In this document: positions 45,019 to 53,953 of the stretch, piece after piece | Numbering within the stretch: position 1 is the stretch's first letter | Layout of the letters: each line of letters starts with the position of its first letter | Assembly (NCBI RefSeq): GCF_033097525.1 | Contig: NZ_CP109907.1 | Location: forward strand, 6,014,001 to 6,078,000 | Direction: 5' to 3' | Length of the DNA: 64,000 nucleotides | Origin: Sphingobacterium sp. UGAL515B_05 | GTDB taxonomy: Bacteria > Bacteroidota > Bacteroidia > Sphingobacteriales > Sphingobacteriaceae | The notes under the pieces: generated by a model | What the model saw: only the letters and a program-made list of their open reading frames with translations | Database searches by the model: none | What the model was told of the DNA's origin: nothing | Position numbers and translations under genes: made by a program

Positions 45019-47490
45019 TTATTTTTCTATCGTTAACAAGGTACTCTTTGATCCTTCCATCCGGCCCGATATCACTGCGCTCCCCGAAGGCAGTCGAAGT
45101 TTAATTAATGCACGACCATTGTAGGCCTGTACTTTTTTCGACCCCGTAGAAGTGCCTTGATCGACGATCAACTGACCATCGCCTGTTGAACCAAAATAGA
45201 TCCAATCCTTTGCATCGAGACAGGGGGTATTGGTATCGTCCACAATTTGGGCTTGCACAGTGATCACTTCGCCTTCCGCAGCAATCTGTTCGACAAGCAA
45301 TTTGGCTGGTTTACCCCATTTTTTTGTCTGATATTGCTGTTCAATTTCATCCACTAGAATTTCCCGTCCGTTTTTCGCGACAGCTTTAATCTGATTGTTT
45401 CCTTCGTTCAGTTTCACCATCCAGCGCAAACCTGCCGCTGGAAAATCTTGGCTATTCCTTTTCTTTAATCCTTGACTTTCTCCATTGACAAAAAGCTCAA
45501 CCTCACTGGCATTGGAATATACCTTTATCATTTTCAACTCCTCTTTTTCACCCCAACGGACCGGCCAAGTATGACCATAAATATGCAGCATTGGTTTAGC
45601 GGTCCAATACGACTGGAATACGTAGTACGATTCTTTTTTGGTAAAATCCCGTTCAACAACACCCTTCTGATTGACATAAGGCACCGGATTGTCTGGCCGT
45701 ACCGGAGTTGAAAAATCTTTAAATGGCCAATAGGCTGTTCCCGTGAGCCAAGGCATTGTTTCTTGTTCCTTTAAGTGCCAATCGATGAGATTACAGATGT
45801 AGCTTTCACTCCAATCGCCATCTTTAGAAACCCGTGCTGCACCACCAATGAGCGACGCATCGCCTGCCCGTTCATCTGTTGTGCCATCACCTTTGATTTT
45901 AGCTAAAGCGCGATCAGGGTCTTCTGCATGTCGTCTTGCATGACTATCCCCGCCCCACTCCACATGAAGGAAATGTTTTACCTTTTTCATTTCTTCTTCG
46001 GACGCTGTTTTATAGTCGGTATAAACACCTCTATACCAACCCGCCCAAATGGAGGGCGAATAAACATCAACAATATCTTTACAGAAATCACAACGTCGTA
46101 TCGCTGTTTTCCGGCTCGGGTCCAATTGATGAGCTAAGCCATTGAGTTCACTCATATAAGCCCTTATCTTCGCCTGATCAAACTCCGTAAAATCACCGGG
46201 CCAATCATTTTCATTACCAAGCCCCCAGATAATGACCGATGGATGATTATAATGCTGTTCAATCATATTGGTTAACATCCGTTTTCCCTGAAGTTGGTAG
46301 ACCTCACCACCTAATCCACCTCTGCACCATGGAATCTCTTCCCAAACCAAGATACCCAGACTATCACAGGCCTCAAGCACTTTACGACTCTGCTGATAAT
46401 GTCCCAAGCGTATAAAGTTTACGCCCATCTCTTTCATCAGGGTCATCTCTTGTAGAATCTGATCGTCAGTCATTGCTGCAGCAACACCGGCATGGTCTTC
46501 ATGACGATGGGTACCGCGAAGCAAAAGCCTTTTCCCGTTCAGCAGAAAAGGACCTTTTTCTTTAAACGCTACATGTCTAAAGCCAAAGATGCTCTCTTCT
46601 TTAAATACTTGTCCATTGCTTTTGATTGTCGTAACTAAGCGGTATAAAGCCGGTTGATCAGGACTCCAAAGCTGTGGCTTCTTAACCAGGAATTGTCCAA
46701 ATTCAAAATTTAATGCTCCCTTATTAACTTTTGGTTGCTGGGTTTGCACGATTTTTCCAGCAGGGTCATAGAGCTGCGTTTCGACTTCAAAATTTGCCTG
46801 AGCCGAAAATGGCATCAGCCGTCCGCGGACGTTGACCACTCCCTGCTTACCATCGGCCCCTACCGACGCCTCAACAAATACACGCTCCAAAGCTGTCTGC
46901 GGAACATATTTGAGGTTTAGATGTCTGTAAATACCTCCATAGACGTTAAAATCAGACAGATCAGAAGGGATCATTTCGAGATCACGTGAATTATCCACAC
47001 GAATTGAAAGCGGTATTTTGCCCTTAAACTGTTTTTTAAAAGCAGCTGTTTTTTTAAACTTTTCAACGGCATCTGTAATGTCCACAGTCCATTCGTCGTA
47101 TCCGCCAACGTGCTCCCCAACTTTAATTGTATGGATATAAACAGCTGTCTTTTGTCCGGCTCCTTCAAAATGAAGAAGGGTGTGACCATTTAAATAGGGG
47201 TTATCGATCTCCAGCGATTTTCTGTACCAGCTTGGCCCCTGATAATAATTGATAGCTGGATCAACAGCGTCCAGCGCATTATAACAGTGCGGCAGATTTA
47301 TCTGCTCCCAAAGTGGGACAGACTCGGGATTACCGGCTCCCACCGGTCTTACAGCTTCCCAGATCCCCCCCAGATCGCTCTTTAAGAAATCCCAGCCTTG
47401 ATCAATCCGCTTAACTTCCTGAGCGTGGAGCTGAGGAACTCCAAAAGTCAGCAACAACGCAACTATTTTATTCAATCTACTTTTCTTCAT
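45019..47490 (-). CDS. GH2 beta-galactosidase-like glycosidase
   Basis: This 823-residue secreted protein has a GH2 sandwich-Ig-barrel layout. The acid/base Glu427 is in IWGLGNENDW and the probable nucleophile Glu511 in HFLHVEWGGD. The DYEEDHAGVAA-like loop (RGTHRHEDHAGVAAAM), a C-terminal extra Ig-like domain (residues about 690-823) and a signal peptide (QLHAQ) are seen. GH2 covers beta-galactosidase, beta-mannosidase and beta-glucuronidase; the motif set here is nearest to beta-galactosidase. It shares an operon with two fucosidases and a lyase. Confidence 0.88.
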   Translation of the reverse strand: MKKSRLNKIVALLLTFGVPQLHAQEVKRIDQGWDFLKSDLGGIWEAVRPVGAGNPESVPLWEQINLPHCYNALDAVDPAINYYQGPSWYRKSLEIDNPYLNGHTLLHFEGAGQKTAVYIHTIKVGEHVGGYDEWTVDITDAVEKFKKTAAFKKQFKGKIPLSIRVDNSRDLEMIPSDLSDFNVYGGIYRHLNLKYVPQTALERVFVEASVGADGKQGVVNVRGRLMPFSAQANFEVETQLYDPAGKIVQTQQPKVNKGALNFEFGQFLVKKPQLWSPDQPALYRLVTTIKSNGQVFKEESIFGFRHVAFKEKGPFLLNGKRLLLRGTHRHEDHAGVAAAMTDDQILQEMTLMKEMGVNFIRLGHYQQSRKVLEACDSLGILVWEEIPWCRGGLGGEVYQLQGKRMLTNMIEQHYNHPSVIIWGLGNENDWPGDFTEFDQAKIRAYMSELNGLAHQLDPSRKTAIRRCDFCKDIVDVYSPSIWAGWYRGVYTDYKTASEEEMKKVKHFLHVEWGGDSHARRHAEDPDRALAKIKGDGTTDERAGDASLIGGAARVSKDGDWSESYICNLIDWHLKEQETMPWLTGTAYWPFKDFSTPVRPDNPVPYVNQKGVVERDFTKKESYYVFQSYWTAKPMLHIYGHTWPVRWGEKEELKMIKVYSNASEVELFVNGESQGLKKRNSQDFPAAGLRWMVKLNEGNNQIKAVAKNGREILVDEIEQQYQTKKWGKPAKLLVEQIAAEGEVITVQAQIVDDTNTPCLDAKDWIYFGSTGDGQLIVDQGTSTGSKKVQAYNGRALIKLRLPSGSAVISGRMEGSKSTLLTIEK

Positions 47491-47525
47491 TATGCTATTT
47501 TAGTATCTGCTTTTCATCTTCGGCC

Positions 47526-48971
47526 TTACTCGTCCAAAGCTCCAGTTTTCATGTTCTTTGCTCCGGGCCCTTTTTCGCGCTTAAATTTGCCAGCCACTTC
47601 GATCTTAATCACTGTAGCAACAGCATCAATGGCTTGCTCAGGCACGGCAATCTGAATACCATTGGCATTCGATTTTACCTTTAACACTTGATTATTGGCT
47701 AAAAGACGAGCTTTTAAAACTTTATTTTCAATCGGAAGTTCAACTATCCCATTTTTTGGCCAGTCAAATACAGAGACATACAAATAAGTCCGCTTTCCAT
47801 CTTCCTTCATGGTACATCTCCCCCATTCAAATGGCTGTAAAGGACTACTCTTGGTCGCGTAGACTGCTTCACTATTGGCTTTCATCCATTGGCCAATTAC
47901 AGCCAAACGTTCTATACTCTCCTTTGGAAAGGATCCATCGGGTTTTGGACCAACGTTCAACAGGTAGTTTCCACCTTTGGAAGCAATATCAACGAGATTG
48001 CGGATCAAGGTTTCGGCAGACTTCCATTTATGATCCGATGTGCGGTAGCCCCAAGTGCCATTCATGGTCATACAGGTTTCCCAATGTTTGCCTTCGAGTT
48101 CACTCCAATCTGGAATTTTTTGCTCCGGCGTTTTTGTATCGCCGGGAAAATTAGGCCGTTTCAATCGATCATTTGTGATAATATTGGGTTGTAATGCCAA
48201 TTGGTCCTGAAGCATATTTGCGGCTTCGTCGGTCATATTGGTTGGTGTATCCCACCATAGCACAGCAATATCCCCATAGTTACTCAGCAATTCTTTGACC
48301 TGAGGAACAGATACATTTTTGATATAGTCACTAAAACTCGCTGTTTCTTGTTTGGGATCCCAATGGCCATGATGTGCTAGTGTGTAATCATCTATACGGG
48401 TTGAATCTGGATTAGGCCAGCCTTCTCGCATTAATTTACGGGCAGCCGATCCACCAGCGTTATTCCAATCCTGCGCCTGTGAGTAATAAAAGCCAAGTTT
48501 CAGGCCATATTTTCGGCAGGCTTCGGCCAAAGGTTTCAAAACATCTTTTCCGTAAGGCGTCGCATCCACCATATTCCACTTACTCGCTTTTGTTTCAAAG
48601 AGCGCAAAACCATCGTGGTGTTTGGCCGTGATAATCAAATATTTCATCCCGGCATCTTTCGCCATGCGTACCCATTCGTCTGCATTATACTGCGTGGGGT
48701 TAAATTGCTTTGCCATCGCCTGATATTCATCAACCGGAATTTTAGAGCGGTTCATAATCCATTCTGCTCCACCACGTGCCTGTTCGTGCCCCTGATAAAC
48801 ACCGCCAAACTGCGCATATACTCCCCAATGGATAAACATGCCAAACCGGGCTTCCTCCCACCATTTCATACGTACACTATCGGGCAAGCGATTTACTTGC
48901 GCATACAATAATTCCTTACTCATTCCCATGATGAGGACAAGTGTCAGCAACATTTTATATAGAGCTTTCAT
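47526..48971 (-). CDS. GH29 alpha-L-fucosidase
   Basis: The 481-residue secreted enzyme has the GH29 pattern: WWEEARFGMFIHWGVYAQFGG, LIITAKHHDGFALF, and the nucleophile Asp241 in DIAVLWWDTPTN. It removes alpha-L-fucose from glycans. A C-terminal beta-sandwich (about 390-460) is present, as usual. It lies 25 bases after susD and 35 before the GH2 gene, in the middle of the locus. Fine linkage preference is unknown. Confidence 0.94.
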   Translation of the reverse strand: MKALYKMLLTLVLIMGMSKELLYAQVNRLPDSVRMKWWEEARFGMFIHWGVYAQFGGVYQGHEQARGGAEWIMNRSKIPVDEYQAMAKQFNPTQYNADEWVRMAKDAGMKYLIITAKHHDGFALFETKASKWNMVDATPYGKDVLKPLAEACRKYGLKLGFYYSQAQDWNNAGGSAARKLMREGWPNPDSTRIDDYTLAHHGHWDPKQETASFSDYIKNVSVPQVKELLSNYGDIAVLWWDTPTNMTDEAANMLQDQLALQPNIITNDRLKRPNFPGDTKTPEQKIPDWSELEGKHWETCMTMNGTWGYRTSDHKWKSAETLIRNLVDIASKGGNYLLNVGPKPDGSFPKESIERLAVIGQWMKANSEAVYATKSSPLQPFEWGRCTMKEDGKRTYLYVSVFDWPKNGIVELPIENKVLKARLLANNQVLKVKSNANGIQIAVPEQAIDAVATVIKIEVAGKFKREKGPGAKNMKTGALDE

Positions 48972-48996
48972 ACCTTAATTTTTCACAGTTCTTCAT

Positions 48997-50565
48997 TTAG
49001 AAACCTGGTGTTTGTTTAAAATTGTCATTACCTAAACTTTTGGCCATATCTACCTCAGATTGAGGTACTGGCCATAAAGTATCTCTGGCCATAAATAACC
49101 GTGAAGCTCCATCTGGATCCTTGGTTTTATCCATCACCTCTTTGATCATCCCCCAGCGTTTCAAGTCAAAATAACGTTGCCCTTCCAAAGCCAATTCAAT
49201 CCTCCGCTCATGACGGATAATATCGCGGAATTCATTTTTTGTCAAGGAACCGCTAAACTGTACGAGCGGCATTTTCACATCAGCCCTGGATCTTACCTTA
49301 TTCAATGCGTCTACGGCTGTCTGATCAGGCCCGGAACTTTCATTTTTCGCTTCTGCGTACATCAATAAAATATCTGCATAACGTAAGAATACCCAATCCT
49401 GATCGCTTTGTGTCGCGTAACTTGTTGGCCATTTCGATTCGTTGATATATTTTCTCGGTAAAAAACCACCCAAAACCCCTTCGGCAACCGGATCAAAAGC
49501 AGAAGATGCTGTGGTACCTCGCCACACACCGCGGTACATGATTGTCGACTTCAACCGTGGATCTCTATTTTCGTAAGGATTTTTAGCATCGTAAACCGTC
49601 GATTCTTTAATATCCTTTCCATCAATGGCGTAATAAGAATCCACCAGATACCCCAACGGTTGTATCGTCTTCAGATAAGAATACATCATATCTGCCGGGC
49701 TATACATATTGGGTGGTAAAAATCGAGCGGAGAACATGATTTCAGGATTGTTATTTTGTCCAGGTTTTCGGAACAGATCACGGTAACCACCCTGATAGAT
49801 CGAAAACTTGTTTTCATCCATAACAATCTTCGCTGTTGCCGCTGCCTCGGCCCATTTTTTTGCAGTCAATAACACCTTTGTTTTGTAACCTAATGCAGAT
49901 CCTCTCACCGCATGTCCCTTATAGCCTGTATTTGGCAGTTTTTCACTCGCGTAATCTAAATCTGCTAAAATCGCTTCGATAACGTTGGTTTTAGGTGTTC
50001 TACCCAGCCGAATACTCGCATCGTCCATACCTAGGGGTTCTAAAGTCAATGGCACATCACCGTACAGATTGGTCAACAAAAAGTAGTAATGGGCGCGGAT
50101 AAAACGAGCCTCTGCTTTATATCGGTCACGGTCCTGCTGGCTCATGCTTGTAATGCGGTCAATATTGGCAATCAATTTATTACATGCCGCAATGGCCTGA
50201 TACGAAATCTCATACCCCTCAGATTGCATTCCGCCGGTTGTTGAGGAGATTCCGGATCGCGAAATAATATTGAAGTTATTGGAGGTACTGGACACAAAGG
50301 CATCGTCTGAAAGCCCATCCCAAAACATACTTGCTCCCCCCCAACCACCGCGTGCATTCGATGAAGATGTCGAATTGTATCCCCGGCAAAGAAATTCATA
50401 ACAGCCCGATAGTGCCAAATCAGCATCAGTCTGCGTTTTCCAAAAGGTTGATTCCGAAATTTTATCCGTTGGGTTTTTATTTAAAAAATCTTTTGTACAA
50501 CTACCTAGTGAAGCTAGGGCAGCTAAGCTTAGGTATAGATATGTTTTTTTTACGCTATTTTTCAT
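48997..50565 (-). CDS. SusD-like glycan-binding lipoprotein (region 5 locus)
   Basis: The protein (522 residues) starts with a lipoprotein signal (LASLGSCTKDFLNKNP). It shows the SusD helical core with ARFIRAHYYFLLTNLYGDVPLTLEP and the C-terminal RHERRIELALEGQRYFDLKRWG block. It lies 27 bases after its susC partner and is followed by the catabolic enzymes. It captures the fucosylated polysaccharide at the cell surface. Confidence 0.95.
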   Translation of the reverse strand: MKNSVKKTYLYLSLAALASLGSCTKDFLNKNPTDKISESTFWKTQTDADLALSGCYEFLCRGYNSTSSSNARGGWGGASMFWDGLSDDAFVSSTSNNFNIISRSGISSTTGGMQSEGYEISYQAIAACNKLIANIDRITSMSQQDRDRYKAEARFIRAHYYFLLTNLYGDVPLTLEPLGMDDASIRLGRTPKTNVIEAILADLDYASEKLPNTGYKGHAVRGSALGYKTKVLLTAKKWAEAAATAKIVMDENKFSIYQGGYRDLFRKPGQNNNPEIMFSARFLPPNMYSPADMMYSYLKTIQPLGYLVDSYYAIDGKDIKESTVYDAKNPYENRDPRLKSTIMYRGVWRGTTASSAFDPVAEGVLGGFLPRKYINESKWPTSYATQSDQDWVFLRYADILLMYAEAKNESSGPDQTAVDALNKVRSRADVKMPLVQFSGSLTKNEFRDIIRHERRIELALEGQRYFDLKRWGMIKEVMDKTKDPDGASRLFMARDTLWPVPQSEVDMAKSLGNDNFKQTPGF

Positions 50566-50592
50566 CTTTAATTTTTTTTAGTTACCACTAGA

Positions 50593-53500
50593 TTAGAATG
50601 TGATGCTCGCTCCAAATGCGAATACTTTATTCTGAGGATGAGTCACATAACGCCCTGATGTTGCACCACCGCTTGATGAAACGCCGCGTTCGGGATCTAA
50701 ACCGGGGAACTTGGAGAATGTGACCAGGTTATCCGCCGCAAAATAGATGCGAAGGCCAGAAATACCAGCTTTGGACAAGGTGCTCTGTGGAATAGAATAG
50801 CCTACCTGAATATTTTTAAGACGCAGGAACGATCCATCTTTTAAAAAGAAAGTCGACGCGGTCCGTACGTTATTTGCGGCAGGGGTATTTTCAGCACCAA
50901 CGATTGGAAGCGATGCATTGGGGTTTTCTGGAGTCCAAGCGTCCATCCAGTCGCGGGTGAATGTACCACCTTGCCTGAAAGGGACTATTCCCCATTCACT
51001 TACAAATATTTTTTGCCCCTGAGAACCGAAGAAAAAGGCTGTAAAATCAAAATTCTTCCATACAGCCGTCGCATTAAAGGAATAATCGAAATCTGGATAA
51101 GCGCCCGGCACGACAATACGATCATTATTGTCCACAACTTTATCGCCATTTACATCGGCAAATTTCAGATAACCCGGTTGTGCTGGAATCTGTTGCACCG
51201 GAGAGGCTGCCACCTCTTCCTTAGATCGGAATATACCCGTGTTCTCCAAAAGATAAAAACTACCATAAGGTAAACCTTCCCGGATAATGGTATTGCCCGA
51301 GATACGTTCGGCTCCATATTTCATCACCTTATTGCGATTGGCCTGAATATTTCCATTGAGGGTCAGCGATACCGCTCCAATTTTATCACGGTACTGAAGA
51401 CCGAGCTCTATACCTCTGTTACGCAATTCACCATAGTTTACGGTCGGTGCAGTCAGCCCAATATAAGAAGGGAAAGCCGTAGATGCGGATAAAATATCTG
51501 ATGTTACTTTGTTATACCAATCGAAAGAAGCGGTCAATTTGTTGTTCCATAGTCCGAAGTCCACACCGAAATCCAGGACTTTGGTACTCTCCCATTTGAT
51601 CCTGTCATTAGCCATGGCTACCTGACGAGCCCCCTGTTGGAGTGTTTCATCAAAAGGATAAGCAAAAGAAGAATTGTAAACAATCTGATAAGGATAGTTA
51701 CCAATATTCTGATTACCCAGTGTTCCAATGGAGGCTCTTAATTTTAGTTCATTAACGACCGCCTTCAATTTCGGTCCATAAAAGGTTTCATCCGAAACTT
51801 TCCAACCTCCGGATAACGAAGGGAAAAATGCCCATTTTCTATTTTCAGGAAAACGTGAAGACGCGTCGTAACGCGCATTACCTTCGAGTAGATACTTACC
51901 TTTGTAGTCATAGTTTAATCGACCATAGTAAGACCTTAATGACCATTCATTGGTTACACCGCTATTAGACTGTTGGCCAGCTCCGCCACCATCAAGCTCA
52001 AGCAAATCATTGTTGGGAAATTGCAACCTACTTCCGAACAATTTTTGCGTTTTATTATATTCTGCCTGGGTTCCTGCCAGTACTTTCATGTTATGATTTC
52101 CAAAAGACTTATCGTAAGTCAGTTGTGTATAGCCCACCGGGTACACATTGTTGTCGTCCGTTACTTCTAGTCCTTGACCACCTACATCAAGCTGTCTGGC
52201 GGGTAGGTCATCGGGTTTGGCGAACCACATGTATTGATTAATTACAGGTTTGTTGGTATAGTTTTTTGTAAAGCCATACGTCAATCCGCCGCTAGTCTTC
52301 CAATCCAGTCCATCCAATATTTTCACATTTAAAAAAATATTGCCTTGCATAAAATAATTGTTCAGTCTTGTAAATGCATTTTCAGCAACTGCAACAGGGT
52401 TTTTATTTGGGGACTGAAAAGGATATGCCCTAGACGTATAACGACCACTACCATCTGGTAATACAGGTCCATAAAGTGGTGATTGACTAATGGTAGACAA
52501 AAACTGATCTTCACTACCATTTCTAGGGTATTTCCGATCGCCATAATTCAAGGTAATACTTGAACCAAAACTTATCCGTTCATTGATTTTAGAGCCTAGG
52601 TTAAGCTGTAGATTATACTTTTTAAAAGAAGTCCCGATCATAATATCAGGCTGATTGACGTAGCCCAGTATGACGTTGTAATTTGTTCCTCCGGCACCAC
52701 CACTTAAGCTTAAATTGTGCGTTTGCACCGGGACAGTTCTAAAGACAGCATCTAGCCAATTAAAATCGGGATATAATTTTTTATCTGTTGTATTTTTGTA
52801 GGCATCAATCATCTCCTGGCTAAAGGAAGCATTTGGATTTGTGACACCGGAGTTTTTATTTGCCTGATTATACAGGTTCATATAATCAACGGAATTATAC
52901 ACGAGGTCTGGAAGAGCTGAGGCTTTGGTAATTCCGACATTATAATCGTAGCTCAGTTGTGTTTTTCCAGCTTTACCCTGTTTTGTCGTTACCAGAATAA
53001 CCCCATTTGCTGCTCTTGCCCCATAGATAGCGGCTGAGGCAGCATCTTTCAATACGGTGATATTCTCAATTGCTTGAGGATTTAAATTTTCCAAACTCCC
53101 GGGAATACCATCTACGATAACCAATGGCGCAGACGAAGCCCCATACGACCCCAATCCGCGAACCTGGAGATTCACATTTTCATTCCCTGCTTCTCCTGAT
53201 CCTTGCGTAACACGAAGTCCGGGCATGCGACCTTGAAGTAATTGCGTTGGATTTGTAGCGATACGTTTGTTAAGCACCTTTCCATCGACAGCAGCAACAG
53301 CACCGGTTAAATTACTTTTTTTCTGGGTACCATAGCCTACAACAACCACTTCGTCAATCAGACTACTGGACTCCTGGAGAACGAGATTAATGTGATCTTT
53401 CTTATTGACCTGGACTTCGGCCTTCTCTTTGCCTACCAGCGAAAATATCAGGACATCAATATCTCGCGCAAGAATCTGATAATTGCCGGCCCCGTCGGTT

Positions 53501-53682
53501 ACAGTGCCGTTTTTCACCCCCTTTATCTGTACTGTAACCCCCGCAAGAGGCTCGCCTGTTGAGGAGCTTACTTTTCCGGATATCTTTATTTGCGACTGGG
53601 CAAGCACCACTGGTGCAGACATGCTCATCAACGAAAATAAAAGTAACCCCTTCCCTACCGTTTTGGTTATCGGTGTTATCAT
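50593..53682 (-). CDS. SusC-like TonB-dependent transporter (region 5 locus)
   Basis: This 1029-residue barrel transporter has a signal peptide, a carboxypeptidase-like domain (KISGKVSSSTGEPLAGVTVQ, about 31-110), the SusC box IDEVVVVGYGTQKKSNLTGAVAA and a plug domain (RGLGSYGASSAPLVIVDGIPG). It is first in the long minus-strand locus. The 271-base region up to the divergent regulator of region 6 probably holds its promoter; two imperfect -7 boxes lie near 53711 and 53726 but none has a clear -33 partner. Confidence 0.96.
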   Translation of the reverse strand: MITPITKTVGKGLLLFSLMSMSAPVVLAQSQIKISGKVSSSTGEPLAGVTVQIKGVKNGTVTDGAGNYQILARDIDVLIFSLVGKEKAEVQVNKKDHINLVLQESSSLIDEVVVVGYGTQKKSNLTGAVAAVDGKVLNKRIATNPTQLLQGRMPGLRVTQGSGEAGNENVNLQVRGLGSYGASSAPLVIVDGIPGSLENLNPQAIENITVLKDAASAAIYGARAANGVILVTTKQGKAGKTQLSYDYNVGITKASALPDLVYNSVDYMNLYNQANKNSGVTNPNASFSQEMIDAYKNTTDKKLYPDFNWLDAVFRTVPVQTHNLSLSGGAGGTNYNVILGYVNQPDIMIGTSFKKYNLQLNLGSKINERISFGSSITLNYGDRKYPRNGSEDQFLSTISQSPLYGPVLPDGSGRYTSRAYPFQSPNKNPVAVAENAFTRLNNYFMQGNIFLNVKILDGLDWKTSGGLTYGFTKNYTNKPVINQYMWFAKPDDLPARQLDVGGQGLEVTDDNNVYPVGYTQLTYDKSFGNHNMKVLAGTQAEYNKTQKLFGSRLQFPNNDLLELDGGGAGQQSNSGVTNEWSLRSYYGRLNYDYKGKYLLEGNARYDASSRFPENRKWAFFPSLSGGWKVSDETFYGPKLKAVVNELKLRASIGTLGNQNIGNYPYQIVYNSSFAYPFDETLQQGARQVAMANDRIKWESTKVLDFGVDFGLWNNKLTASFDWYNKVTSDILSASTAFPSYIGLTAPTVNYGELRNRGIELGLQYRDKIGAVSLTLNGNIQANRNKVMKYGAERISGNTIIREGLPYGSFYLLENTGIFRSKEEVAASPVQQIPAQPGYLKFADVNGDKVVDNNDRIVVPGAYPDFDYSFNATAVWKNFDFTAFFFGSQGQKIFVSEWGIVPFRQGGTFTRDWMDAWTPENPNASLPIVGAENTPAANNVRTASTFFLKDGSFLRLKNIQVGYSIPQSTLSKAGISGLRIYFAADNLVTFSKFPGLDPERGVSSSGGATSGRYVTHPQNKVFAFGASITF

Positions 53683-53953
53683 AGTTGTTTTGGTTTATTT
53701 GGTTATTTAACAAAGTAAATGAACTCAAATATCAAAAATCGTTCACAGCAAAAGGAGTATTTTTTGTTCAAATAGGTGGAATAAATAGCTTCATTCCTGA
53801 TTTTCAACACAATTAAATGGTTCCATCGGTTCAGCTCCAAAATAAGATGGAGATCTGCCGGAGCTCCCAGCGCTCCGTACGACGAGGGAGATTATCAATT
53901 CTGCGATAAAATCGATATATTGTCCCCAAAATCAGTTTAAAGTGAGGGAGTCG

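Noticed and set aside
42442..48971. Interpretation of the GH95/GH29/GH2 set as a fucoidan (marine) locus
   Set aside because: No sulfatase gene is present in the locus, while fucoidan use normally needs several.
53858..53878. Short GC-rich hairpin (CGGAGC/GCTCCG) before the LuxR-type regulator gene
   Set aside because: Only six base pairs and no T-run; not strong enough to call a terminator or operator.
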